The position numbers were made by a program, and so were the translations under genes. 64,000 nucleotides of DNA. It comes from Fragum whitleyi (Eukaryota > Mollusca > Bivalvia > Cardiida > Cardiidae). Location: contig OX411543.1 in NCBI GenBank assembly GCA_948146395.1, positions 29,651,558 to 29,715,557 of the forward strand, written 5' to 3'. The notes under the pieces are model-generated. The model had not been told where the DNA came from, did not search any database, and was given only the letters and a program-made list of their open reading frames with translations. Within the stretch, counting starts at the first letter, position 1. Every line of letters begins with the position of its first letter. Of this stretch, positions 10,881 to 22,702 are shown piece by piece.

Positions 10881-11883
10881 AAGCATTTTCTTGTTTTTAT
10901 CAAATTTATCGCGACCCGATCAGCTTGCACAAACTTCACAGGCTGATCAGTGCCGAAACTTTTCGTTTCCTTCTTGTTTTATAAATGTAGAATGACGATT
11001 CTACTTAACTATACACGTGTGTCTTTTTTCAATTGTGCTACCCCTGAATCGACCCTATCATATTATTTAACAATTCTTAAACGGGACTCCCGGATGGCTA
11101 CTTTTCTTGAGACTGGCCAAGGGTCACATTTATCAGACTTAAATTTTATCCGGCGGTTTACGAAACGAAGCAAAGATAAACAGAAAAGGGCCTTAAAACT
11201 GACCCAACCACGGGGTCTGCTCCGACAAGGGATTGGATTTGTCGGTCTTCGAATCTTTTCCCCTTTTTTCCTCCAAGGTCTATATTTGCCAATTCATCTT
11301 GTAAATTTTCAGAATACATTCTCTGATTTGACCTCGGCTAGAACATATTTCATTTTAGATATTTGTGATAATAATGCGAAAAGTACCGTCTGGGTACTCC
11401 GTAAAAATGATATTTGAATTTCTTGACTAGTTTGTCGAGAAACAACGGTAGACTATCATTTGATAATCTCGCTACTGAATCAGCGAAGTTATCAAAAATG
11501 TTTACCCTGCTTTCGTTCATTTCATTCAATTAAACGTTATCTGAGAAGCATTCGTTAGAGCGAGATGAAAAAATCTCAAATGAGATTTTTAAGACGTCAT
11601 AATGAATGATTTTCGATACGCCAATTTGAGTGAAAACGTCGTCATTTCTACTCGTTTTAAGGTGGGATGATGCAGTTTCAGGGGGTATCCAAATATCCGC
11701 AAAAAAGATGTATGTTTTAGACCATACATATGTGATATGCACATAGGACATCACTCGTTGAAGGTTTTGCTTTTTTGACTGCTAGACAGTGCTTAGCGTC
11801 CGAACTGATAAAGACTCTTTTTCCATTTGTTTGTTTTATGAAAAGACGTCATTTTCGGTAAAAAAGATTTTATCTGCCATACC

Positions 11884-12019
11884 TGACCTGTGTTCAGGGT
11901 GTAAAAAACATTTTGCGAGCGCTTTGAGATGATACCCCACTTTGCACGTGCACATACGTGCAAAGAGGGGTATCATTTCGAAAGGGCTTCGCTAACGTTT
12001 TTATCCTGAACGCAGGGCG
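11884..12019. mobile_element. Foldback MITE H1, copy 1
   Basis: A nearly full-length palindrome has an outer arm cctgtgttcagg/cctgaacgcagg, a middle gcgctttgagatgataccccac and a centre gcacgtgcacatacgtgc. Related copies lie at 22731..22865, 28889..28960 (partial) and 29859..29967. It has no coding capacity. Confidence 0.75.
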
Positions 12020-12508
12020 GTTTATAATCGATCGATTTAGCAACTCATTTTCACCTTTCGTATTTTCCATTTCTAAAGAGCAAAAAGGGGCATCACTCCA
12101 AACAAAATAAATAAGGTTGGGTCTAAAACGCTAAAAAGGCTCCCCATCACATTAATTTCTAGGCCACTTATCTCCCAAAACTGCATCATCCCTCCTTAAG
12201 CCAGTGCAAAACCACCTTCGTTTCCTCATTAAGATATCTTAAGATTCTTATTAAGCCGATGAAAAACCTCGCTCTACCGAACGCTTTGACGTAACGTAAT
12301 GTTACCCCCTGACGTTACACGTAACATCAACATTTTTAGATAAAGGTGTCGAGAAATCTTTTTGAATATAAACAGATTAAAAAGGGAAAAAAAGGCATAG
12401 ACAATTTTGATTTTCATTAATTCAACCGATAGTTTATTACTTCTATATTCAAGGTCGCTTTATACGATTTCTGGTGTGTGCACATATAAACATCATTAAC
12501 AAATATAT

Positions 12509-12768
12509 ATGTGACCAGTCATGCGCAAAGGGACCGTGAACTATGTACAATAAATATTTGAAAAAGAGATTGGGTCTAGCATATGTCAAGCAGAGGTCGC
12601 ATTTCAATAATTCTTTCAATGGAAGGTAGATTATTCACTCTTGATTCAGGAAATAAACAAAGTACAAAAGGGTTCGACCCTAGTCAGTCTGCGCAATCCG
12701 CGCAGTCTGACAAGGGTCGACACTCTACGCACTACCCAGATGGTCCCTTTTCGCGTGACGGGTCACAT
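12509..12768. mobile_element. MITE family M, copy 1
   Basis: The ends atgtgacc and caaagggacc are inverted against ggtcccttttcgcg and ggtcacat. Internal marks are aaaaagagattgggt, agaggtcgcatttca and a palindrome around cagtctgcgcaatccgcgc. Other copies are 18045..18298, 29304..29549 (opposite orientation) and fragments at 36369 and 45476. The element is about 260 bp. Confidence 0.8.
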
Positions 12769-13374
12769 GTGATAAATCTAAGTACAATCCTTATTCAAAA
12801 TCTTAATAACATCGTCTCTTTTCAATACTAATACTAATTTTACTAGCGATAAATTGTTTATTTATTTTGTTGAATTGCATATATTCAGTGCAAATGATGT
12901 ACGCTCTGCACTAATATTTCAAGTGTAGTACAGTTGCGACATTAATTCAGAGGTTTTTTTTCTGATATCGACAGGCGTTGTAGCAAGCAATCATATATCA
13001 AAGAAGCTGGTGGTCACGAGTGTATTTAGATCATCTAAAAGCTTATTCAATCTTAAGGGAAAAACTACTTAAGGCTATAATAGAATCCCCATATAAATCT
13101 GTACATGTCCCGAAAAATCGCGGGTATTTTAGTTAGATATACAAATTATTTCAAACTCATGTTGTTGTTGTTGTTGGACTTTCTTTCATTTCTTTAGCCT
13201 TTCTTGCTATTGGTTTACACGTTTATTGTTTACATCACGTGTGCCCTTTAATGTGACAATTTGGTTCAATAGTTAAGCCATTAAAGATAAGAATATGAAA
13301 ACCAAATGAGAGTTAACATATCTTCGATAAAAACGTATTTTGAAAATGCAATCTATATTGGGAAAGGACCGTTT

Positions 13375-15987
13375 TTAAGTTGGAATGCGGAGCAATTCCA
13401 ACTTAGATTTAACAAAACCGCAAAATGAACACAAGATAATTTCATTTCGGGTTTCTTGAGAACACATATCACGTGAACAGGATGTGAATACACTTCGGCC
13501 TATTTTGTATATCTCAACTTGACAAAGACATACAGTTTATTTCATAAAAAAGTAATAATGCTGTACAATTACACAACTATCACTTCGTGTTTATTATTAA
13601 CACGCTAATTTATGTTTTAAACGACATTTATTGAAAGTTGCGTACGAATATATTAGTACCACATGTTTGCATTACTATATTTGGAAATCATGTGATTAGT
13701 CAAGTCCAATTAGGTCAGCAGTTGACAATTAGCACTAGCCAATCACGTGATCTGCTTATTTGGTAATGTCGCGATCTGTTTTCTCAGTATTGTGGCAATA
13801 GCACAGACCAATCACGTGATCTGCTTATTTAGTAAGGTCGCGACCTGTTTTTCGTAGAATTATGTAATAGCTTCTTTTAAAGGTATAGTTTCTCTTTCTG
13901 AGCGACCTTATTACACATTTAACTTTTGACAAGGTGTTATTTTGTAAATTTCAGTCTAAGCTACGAAATAAATACCCTTTTTTAAAGTGATGATACACTT
14001 TTAAAGTTATTATATTTTTTTGCAACATATTGTCGTTTGTTTTCCGTCATATTGCAGTTATCTACATAAATGTTTTATTGTAAAAACCCAATACTCATCC
14101 AATAAAACCCATGCCACCGCATCTTTAATTGAATTATGAATATCTTTGCCCAATTGCATTCCATCACAGAGACAATTTGCCATTTGAAACAAACCAACTA
14201 GTTCAACTTGTTTTCTTCACATTCTTACACATCAACATGTTTAAGAGCACCATCATACAGTTAGTTACATCATGAAATTGACATTCATCTCAATAGAAAA
14301 CATTCTAAATCGCTCACTCAGCGCTCCATTCATTCATTCCAAACACTCACTCAAAGCATTCAAAAAACACTCAAAGTTATTCGAAAAAAAAACCAACATA
14401 TACATTCAAAATGAATTAAGCAAGAACCAAATCGCGATTTCACTGACATAAATGAAATTTAAAGCGTCTGATTGGTTCTTGGCGAAATAGAAAGCTATTG
14501 ATTGAACTTTTATGCATATTTTATATATGTTTTGTATATCGCTAATTTTGTTCATCCTGAACAAAATAAGCGACATTTGATTCCCTCTCTAAAATTTCAC
14601 TCAAAACTCGCTCCGCTCACTCATTCAACATCATGCTTAAATCATTCCAAAATCGTTCACCTTTCAATTTCACGATGTTATTAACTGTAACCCCAACTCA
14701 GAAGAAGAGGAGTATAATTATATTGATTTCATCTTGTCTGTCTCTCAGTCCATTGACCTTTTGCTTTCCGCAAGATAAACGGAGAAGCAATTGACCTACA
14801 ATAACGAAACTTTACACAAATATTGCCCATGACCCAAAGAAATGCGCTCTTGTTTCGGGGTCATAGATGTCACGGGCATCAGTAAATTTTAAAAGTTAAC
14901 AGTTTCCTCTCTAACTGAACAACCATTTGACCCAAATCATAGCACTTGACACAAATGTTGTCAATGACCCGAGAAAGTGCCCAATATTGGAGTAACATAG
15001 GTCGAAATCACAATTGAACTTCGTCCAAAAATTGTCTTGAGATTCCAACTCATGAAGTAAAAGACTTCCCTGCGAAAATAGCTTTTCATCATGGAAAAAT
15101 CATTTGCGACACTTCTAATTAAAAATGTAATTGATAACTCAAATGGAGCAGAAGTTTATTGAAAAATTATATAAAAACTGTTTTGAGTATATAAGGTCGC
15201 CTGTGTGTCCATTAGTCGACTGTATGGTCCGTATCATTTTCTTCCTTTTTAGCTCACCCTACCACAACGTGCTCAAGGGGAGCTTTAGGATCACCCTGAC
15301 TCCGTCGTCCGTCGTGAGTCGTCACCCTTCTTAAACTTCTTCTCCTTAACCGCTGGGCAAATTTCAATGAAACTTTGCCAGAATATTCCCTGGGTGACCC
15401 TTTTCAAAATTGTCGCTATATTCTAATTGGCAAATAAATATGGGCGGGGTTTATTTTGAGCCCAAAATCTTTGAACGACATCTCCTCCTGAACCACTGGG
15501 CAGATTTCAATGAAACTTTGCAAGAATGTTCCTTTGATGACCTTCTCCAAATATTGTTGGCAAAATTTTCATTAGCCCATAAATATGGGCGTGGCAGGGT
15601 AGGGCTAATTTTGAGTCTCCTCTGTAATAAATGGGTTGGCAGGGTCTATTATGACTGCTTATAATTCGGATAATGTCTTCTCTTCAACAATTAGGCAAGT
15701 TTGAATGAATCTTTGCCAGAAAGTTTCTTGGATAAGATCCACTGGATCAATCGAATTCAGGTGAGCGGTTTAGGGCCATTCTGTCCCTCTTGGTATAATT
15801 TTTTCTTCCATCAGATTCAGGCCTGTATAGCGATTCACTGGTTTAAGCGTCTCTCGTTGTTGAAATACATTGATTTATATACGCCCGTCAAAAGACGAGA
15901 CGTATTATGTGATCACCTGTGGTGGGCGGGAGGCGTCAGCTTCGCTAGTAGCTTGAGGTCACCGGCTCTGGAACGCATTCCAACTTA
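13375..15987 (+). mobile_element. 2.6-kb inverted-repeat-ended element E1, copy 1
   Basis: The ends TAAGTTGGAATGCG and CGCATTCCAACTTA bound the element. A hairpin (ttggaatgcggagcaattccaa) lies at the left tip. A second copy in opposite orientation lies at 54504..56882 and matches along its length, for example gtgaatacacttcggcc, cgtgatctgcttattt and gtcaaaagacgagacgtatt. Both copies carry a nested R2 element, so R2 entered before E1 spread. The homology continues about 25 bases past the right end (gtactttcagtactttgattt). No transposase frame is visible, so it looks non-autonomous. Confidence 0.75.
15246..15794 (-). repeat. R2 element nested in E1
   Basis: Its minus-strand 3' end is the complement of tttttagctcacc. 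The body has the repeat phrases ctgggcaaatttcaatgaaa and aatatgggcgtggcaggg. The 5' end is the complement of caggtgagcggtttagggcc...ccctctt. Open frames at 15410..15664 and 15701..16039 are repeat by-products. Confidence 0.75.
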
Positions 15988-16496
15988 TCTGTACTTTCAG
16001 TACTTTGATTTTTATAAAATAATAGATCGTCTAATTTAACGCTAGTAGTTTTCCAGCGACACGGTACTCTTCCATGTACTTTTGTCGGCTATTTCTCCGA
16101 TTTCTTATTCATATTTTCCGCTTTCTTAAATAAAATTGATCATGATAACCGAGAATGATAGTTCATTATTTTGATTGACGATTTTGCGGATAACATTCGC
16201 ACTTAACGTAGAAGAGCACAGAATATCAACTTAATTTAAATTTACATTGTTTCATTTTCGCAACGCTATATCCATTACCCAATTGAAAGAAAATTGAAAA
16301 ATTATATGACATAATATTGGTAATTCATTTATCTTTCTTTTAGTATATAATATTACTATCAAACCATATCGGATATTTTTTATAAGCATTTAATAGCACA
16401 GAAGTTGCCTTTTTTTTAAAGTGACACGAGTTTTTGACGTTACGTCTTTATCTTAAGAATCTAAAGAATCTCGCTCTCACGGACGCACCTCTGACC

Positions 16497-16559
16497 GCAT
16501 TCGGAACATCTTCGACCAATCTAATGATCATAGATTGGTCGAAGGTGATCCGAATGCTC
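16497..16559. repeat. 63-bp palindrome
   Basis: The arms gcattcgga..catcttcgaccaatct pair with their complement around atgatcat. Apart from this and the next palindrome, 16020..17780 holds no recognised gene. Confidence 0.8.
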
Positions 16560-17148
16560 TGACCGGAGCCCAACAAACAACATTTTTATGACGTCATGAT
16601 GACGTTGCCTCGCGAAAACTTACGCGCTTCAAGTACATTTGTCAAAACCTACTTCAGTTTCAGTTCGACCCTTTTAAGCATTAAAGAAACATATTTCATT
16701 ATATAAAATTTTCGCCACCCGTGAAACTATAGCTTTTGTTGTTCATTAAATGGAATATAAATCGATCTTACACTGACACAAACGAATATCCTCTTTATTT
16801 GGATTTGGACCAGCAGATGATATTCAGAAGGCGAGTTTAAAAGAAAGACTTATATTTGAAGGTAGAATAATTAGTTTAGATTCAGAATATTAGAAATACC
16901 GGTAGGTTTCGAGGGTCACTATTTTTTACGCGTCTAACACGGTCTCAATTCCTGCGTACATCCAAGTGTGCGGACGGGGTCATGACCAATCGGGAACCCT
17001 CTGCGATTCTACGGAATAGACCTCGGGAATAATACGGACGCAGCCATGAAAGCGCGTCATTTCGTGCGTAGGTTTATATGACGTCACAAACATCATCGAT
17101 CCCGCTAAGGATGACTTTGCATAAAATAAAATCAACGAAAGAATAAAA

Positions 17149-17222
17149 TTGGGCATATTATGATTTGATAACAAAACGCAGTTGTTTACTGCGTTTTGTC
17201 ATCAAATTATAGTATGCCCAAA
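17149..17222. repeat. 74-bp palindrome
   Basis: The arms ttgggcatattatgatttga and caaaacgcagt pair with near-perfect complements around a tiny loop (tgttt). It is a foldback element; no gene is present. Confidence 0.8.
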
Positions 17223-17789
17223 AGATCCCCAAAGATGATCGGAGATAATTAATAAAATGTGATTTTCTACAAGCGTATTAACCGAAGAACCATCAGGAGC
17301 CGAATTACCTAAATGAGATATTACAAAGCAGAATCTACTAATAAATGAAAAAACCAGGTACGATTTGGGTTTTTTTCTTACGATTTATTTTTTCGTAAGA
17401 AGTTTTGTAGAGCGGGTCCCTGGATCCGAGCATGCAATACTCGTGACGGGACGGGCTTGTATTCGCAATTCCATGACCGAAAAGAAATTCAATCAAACTT
17501 ATTGCATGCAATGTTGGTATCCCGTAACGAAATCTTCGAGAAAGGGGTTAAGTCCTATTCTCAGCTTGTCTGTATATTGTTTGAAAACAGCCAAGTAAAT
17601 TTTCCAAAAGCATGTGCATGATTGAGAGGTCACGGTAAAGGATTGACGGATATTACAAGTTTTAAACATTAAGTCATTAAAGAATTACGATGTTTGAGAT
17701 TTGTTCAACACCGGTTCGATCTTCGACGGCGACACGCACCCGTAAAAATGACATTTATCTCCCGACAAGTGGTTAATAATCGTACACTT

Positions 17790-17930
17790 ATAGAATGTGG
17801 AATGATAAGTTGAAGGCTAGGAAAGGATGTTGTGGTGAAAAAAATACATGAAATCCATGGCTATGTGCTCAAGCCGCAAAGACATTACAGAAGATTTATT
17901 GAAAGCGACGATAAACCCGATAGAACATCA
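17790..17930 (+). mobile_element. SINE-like retroposon S1, diverged
   Basis: It retains gaaggctaggaaaggatgt, aatccatggctatgtgctc and gaaagcgacgataaaccc in S1 order, with many substitutions. Confidence 0.55.
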
Positions 17931-18044
17931 ATCAATAAGATCAAATTAAACGTAGGTGAAAAAAATGTGAATGGCCTAATTTCACATCCTCGTCAACGAA
18001 GGCACTGGAGAATGACGATTTATTTAGATACTCTGATAAAACAT

Positions 18045-18298
18045 ATGTGAACCGTCACACGAAAAGGGACCATCTGAGAACTCCGCCAAATAAACATTTG
18101 AAAAAGAGATTGGGTTCGGCATAAGTCAACCAGAGGTCGCATTTCAAAAATTCTTTCACGTGGAGGCTGATTGATTATTTCAGAGTCTGGAAATTACTTA
18201 ACTGTGGAAAATTTCGACCTTGTCAGCCTGCGCAGTCTGAATATGGTCGAAACTTAACGCACTACCCAGCAGGTCCCTTTTCGGTTGACGGGACAAAT
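18045..18298. mobile_element. MITE family M, copy 2
   Basis: The ends are atgtgaaccgtcacacg...gggacc and ggtcccttttcgg. The internal motifs aaaaagagattgggt and agaggtcgcatttca match copy 1. Confidence 0.8.
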
Positions 18299-18810
18299 AT
18301 ATGTATACTTCGACACAGGTCTTCTGGGGCTGATCTACCCAATTGACAGATGGTTGTTGTCAGTCAAACTAGATTGACCAACCAAAACTGTCATTCATAC
18401 TGAGATGGCTGTTCTCGGAGTGGCATCTTAAACTTCTTAAGTATAGTCCGAATTTGCTGTAGCTACGATGATAATGTCGCCTAGCATCGTTTTGTTTTGT
18501 TTTACCTGGAAATACGTCCACTTTCAACTGAATGTATTTGGATTTCAAGGTTTCACAGAGTTTAAGCACTAGAAAAGAAGAGTTGTATACAAATGAAATG
18601 ATATGTCAGAGTCTTTAAAAATCAATGCGAGCAATTATCATAAGTCGATAGAGTCTCTTCATGATAAATTCTCCCAAAATCGACCAGTTAACATTGATAC
18701 ATGTAATGAAGATCCTATCATATTATTCTCTATATGTCAGAACTCCGCGTAGCACGAATTTGCAAAAATGGGGCTGGACCTAGAAGAATTTAATCTTAAA
18801 TATTATTTAA

Positions 18811-20141
18811 ACAAGAGCTGTCGGAGGACATCAAAGCTCGACTATTCCTAGTCCTGGATAGTAACAGCAAATCAATTTCGACATTTGAAATTTAATAAAA
18901 TTTAAGTCTAAGAGAAAAGAATCTTTGTCTGGAGGCTGATATTATTGTCACAGAAGCATGTGTAAAGTTTCAAAGAAATAGCTTTAGTAGGAACAAAGAT
19001 ACAACTAACATAAAACAGTTGCACAGAAAAACATAACCAAAATTTTTAAGGCAAAAAAGGGTTAAAATTCCACTAAATTAAATATCAGATTGATTAATCT
19101 TTTTCTGCGGGCTAATAATATGGTCAAAGAAGCATTTGTAAAGTTTCCAAGCAACACCTTTAGTAGATACAGAAATATTACAGATGTACATCAGTTGCAC
19201 TTAAAAACTTTACAAAGATTTCCAAGTCCGAAAAGGGTTAAAAATCCACTAAATTCAATACCAGAGAATTGAATCTTTGTCAAGAGGCTGTTATTATGAT
19301 CACAGAAGCATGTGCAAAGTTTCCAAGCAATAGCTTTACTAGAATTAGAGATATAACTGATGTACAATATTTGCACGTAAAAACTTAACCAAGAATGTCT
19401 GAGTCTGAAAAAGGTTAAAATTCGGTGAAATTCAATATGAGAGTAATTAATCTGTGTCTAGAAGCTGATATCATGGTAACAGAAGCATGTGTGAAGTTTC
19501 CAAGCAAAAGCCTATGTAGAAATAGAGCTATAACTGATATACAAAATTTGCACGTAAAAACTTAACCAAGAATTTCTTAGTCCGAAAATGGTTAAAATTT
19601 GATGAAATTCAATATCAGAGTATTGAATCTTTGTCAAAAGGCTGATATTATGGTCATAGAAGCATGTCCAAAGTTTCAAAGCAATAGCTTTAGTAGAAAT
19701 AGAGATATTACAGATATACTTAACCCAGAATTTCTAAGTCTGAAAATGGTTAAAATTCCACTAAATTTAATACCAGAGTAATGAATCTTTGTCAAGAGGC
19801 TGATATTATGGTAACAGAAGCATGTGTAAAGTTTCAAAGCAATAGCTTTTATAGAAACAGAAATATTACAGATAAACAACATTTGCACGTAAAAACTTAA
19901 CAAAGATTTCCAAGTCCGAAAAGGGTTAAAATTCCACTAAATTCAATATAAGAGTATTGAATCTTTGTCTAGAGGCTGATATTATAGTCACAGAAGCATG
20001 TGCAAGGTTTCAAAGCAATAGTTTTAATAGAAACAGAGATTTTAAACACTTGCACGTAATACCTTAACCAAAGCATTACGCCGACGCCGACGCCCGGGTG
20101 ACCGGAATAGCCCCCCCTATTCTTCGAATAGTCGAGCTAAA
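18811..20141 (+). repeat. R1 tandem array, copy B (full length)
   Basis: The 5' end is acaagagctgtcggagga followed by agctcgactattcctag. It has about six ~177-base units and the 3' end gacgcccgggtgaccgg, ctattcttcgaatag, tcgagctaaaaa. The 13-base agctcgactattc at the start is inverted in the complement of the end, forming subterminal inverted repeats. Small hairpins sit at both tips. This layout matches Helentron-type non-autonomous elements; the array has no coding capacity. Confidence 0.8.
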
Positions 20142-20310
20142 AAAGTGGAACGTAAATCATAATAACCCTAAATCGCTCTCGACGTGAACCAAAAATAAAC
20201 ATTCTTAACAGTCTTGCAATTACTAGTTCAAAATTGTGGAAAGCAGGTATATTCTGGGCCTTTCCGCGAGCTATTTATTTAAGGGATGGAGAGAGCATTT
20301 GTTGATATCA

Positions 20311-20402
20311 TAGAGGTATGGAACTAAAAACCTAATTACACTCTTTAAATACGCTAAGCGGATTCATACATGAGTATGATTAGGTTTTTAGATCCATACA
20401 TG
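20311..20402. repeat. Inverted repeat
   Basis: The arms ggtatggaactaaaaacctaat and attaggtttttagatccatac are separated by about 40 bases. The rest of 20145..21090 is AT-rich with nothing recognised. Confidence 0.65.
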
Positions 20403-21098
20403 TATCTCCATAAAATCAATAATAAAAATCTTTTCATATCTTATAATTGAATTTCATGAAGCAAAAATCGCAAAGATTCGTTAATAATATAGATTTTAAA
20501 TGGGACTACTTTTCGCGAAAGATTACAAAAGCTGCGTATTCAAAATTGCTTTCATTGGGTAATGAAACAGTTTTTTAAGCCATTCACAATGCACGAATAT
20601 TGATGGACATATAAAAAATGAATATAAATTAATATTCAGATAAAGGTTGTTTTGAAATACCACCAGATGTTATTTTTTTACTCATAATCATCCATATTTA
20701 AAAAGCCTATATGTAATACAGTCAATCTTGCTCCAGCAATCATGTCTATTTAACGAGGATTATTATTAAACGACCGATTTAAAATTCCCCCTTTTAAACT
20801 GAAATATCTGAAAAGTAGATATCATTTGTAAAAAATAGTAAATGAATCATTCGTTGCTAAAACTGACCAGAATCAATGAGTCTATTCTATTGAGTTTTTA
20901 CATCATAAGATTATTGAGAATTTCGCAATGATATACATATTCAAACAATTCAATTTGTAAACAAAACGTAAATTAAGCGATTATTTTCTTTAACGATCGC
21001 TTTTTGGTGGTCCTGTTTGTGTTCGCTTATGACAATCTGTACTGTACTGGGTAAAACAATGCTCCATCGGAAAATAGTTATAACCAGATGTTACACTT

Positions 21099-21328
21099 TT
21101 AACACTTTCCTGTTTAACAAAATTTTGGACCTGTCCAAATTCAAAGGTTATGCACACGAAAATTTAAAATGGATTTAATTTGAAAAATAACAATGCAGTA
21201 GGGTAGAAAATAGTGTGGAAAAAGAAGAAATTGCTTGTCAGAAGCAATTTCTCCTTTTTTTCACAATGTTTTCTCAATCATAAAATCACAGGCACGTAAA
21301 AAGCAGGGATCAAACAGCAAAGGGTTAA
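21099..21328 (+). mobile_element. piggyBac-type MITE, copy 2
   Basis: TTAA flanks a 222-bp unit closely matching 7931..8158, with the same internal hairpin. Its left tip is CACTTTCCTGT in place of CCC. Confidence 0.8.
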
Positions 21329-21959
21329 ACAGTCTGATCATATGAGTCCTTGAAATATAAAACCAACGAAACCGATGTCTAAGTTATCGGAGTTTATCAA
21401 CTTTATTCCAAAATTTTGTAAAGATTTGACACGTATTGGGACATATAGAGCATAAAAAAATATGGATTATGATCTACCAAATTACCTTTGCAAACAGTTT
21501 GATCAACTTATTTTAAACACACCAAATTCAAATTCATTATATTCAATATTTAATATATTTATTGGTCTAAAATACAATGATAAAATTTTCACCACAAATA
21601 CATAACAGATCATATAATGAACATGCCAAGCCTAACATATAGTAAAGAGAGGCTGTCGCCGTAAAACTAATGGAACAGCCTTCCCCAATTGTAATTTACA
21701 TCGAACCATCATGGTAATGAGCGGTATAAATTGCCTAGATCGAGTGTATAGTAAACAAGGGGACCATAATGATCCTCTATCGCTCATCCGAGTCTCCATG
21801 GCCACAAGGACATCACATGAGATTGTCAGATGCTCACTTCTAAGGAGACGATATGCAACTTTTTTTTTAATGCCCTGGACTGATTTCAAAGAATATTAAT
21901 ACAGACATATTTCATACTTTGTTAAGAAGTTAAATACACATATGCTGATCCCAAATACA

Positions 21960-22290
21960 TGACCTTAGGAGCATGATATGAAAAAACTTCCTATTGATAA
22001 ATTTTAATGCTACATACATAATTACTAGATAAGACTGCCTAGCCCAATTTGACCCCAGGGACATAATATGAACAAACCTGAAAATGGTCAATGACATGAG
22101 GCTTTGAACCAAATAAGAGAAATGTCTGCATTCTGGTTTCGGAGAAGAATATTTTTGAAGAATTTCGCTTTTTGTTTCAATGAATAATGGGATGAGACTG
22201 AGAAGATTCTTAACATAACACCAGGGGTATGATATGAACAAACTGGGTAGAGTTAAATATGACCACAAGAACATGATATGAACAACCTTA
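21960..22290 (+). repeat. Degenerate repeats with catgatatgaacaa
   Basis: The phrase (g)acc-cagg-aca/catgatatgaacaaac occurs near 21961, 22051, 22221 and 22261. It is a low-copy degenerate repeat. The interval 21330..21960 shows no recognised feature, and no upstream coding exon of the galactosyltransferase gene could be identified. Confidence 0.4.
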
Positions 22291-22482
22291 GTAGAGGTCC
22301 GCAAGATGATGCTCCGATGCTACGAAAGATGTCTATAAGTATTTACAGATGATTATATTTGATGGTGGAATGATTATTCAACAATCGGAAAAATATTCCG
22401 ACAGCGGAATGTCTAGATGCTGGTCAGTTTACAAAAACTGCAACTGTGACGGCTCACATCTTTTCACCTTTTTTTATTATAG

Positions 22483-22702
22483 GTTCCAAGACATGTATTT
22501 TGTCGAAGTCGTGTACTAATAGTGGTGCTGCTTATGTTTTCTATCCTACTAACAATCCAAAATTCCGTCCGCCAGGCTAGCTCGTTGGACCAATTGGAAC
22601 AGAAAGAATATTTCAGACAGGCTATTAAAGTTAAAAACAATGCTCATGTAAATCCTAATTATGAATACTTACCATTCTGCGACCACGAAATCAGAGTACT
22701 GA
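22483..22702 (+). CDS. B4GALT: B4GALT exon with membrane anchor
   Basis: It follows acceptor tttttattatag and ends at donor gtaagt (22703). It encodes VPRHVFCRSR, then the hydrophobic VLIVVLLMFSILLTI, then a stem rich in charged residues. It starts in phase 0 and ends with one base of a split codon. No in-frame ATG precedes the membrane segment. Confidence 0.85.

Noticed and set aside
10950..11417. 155-codon frame
   Set aside because: It is the longest unexplained frame on the left, but has no recognised motif, no clear splice sites and no codon pattern that stands out; kept only as unexplained.
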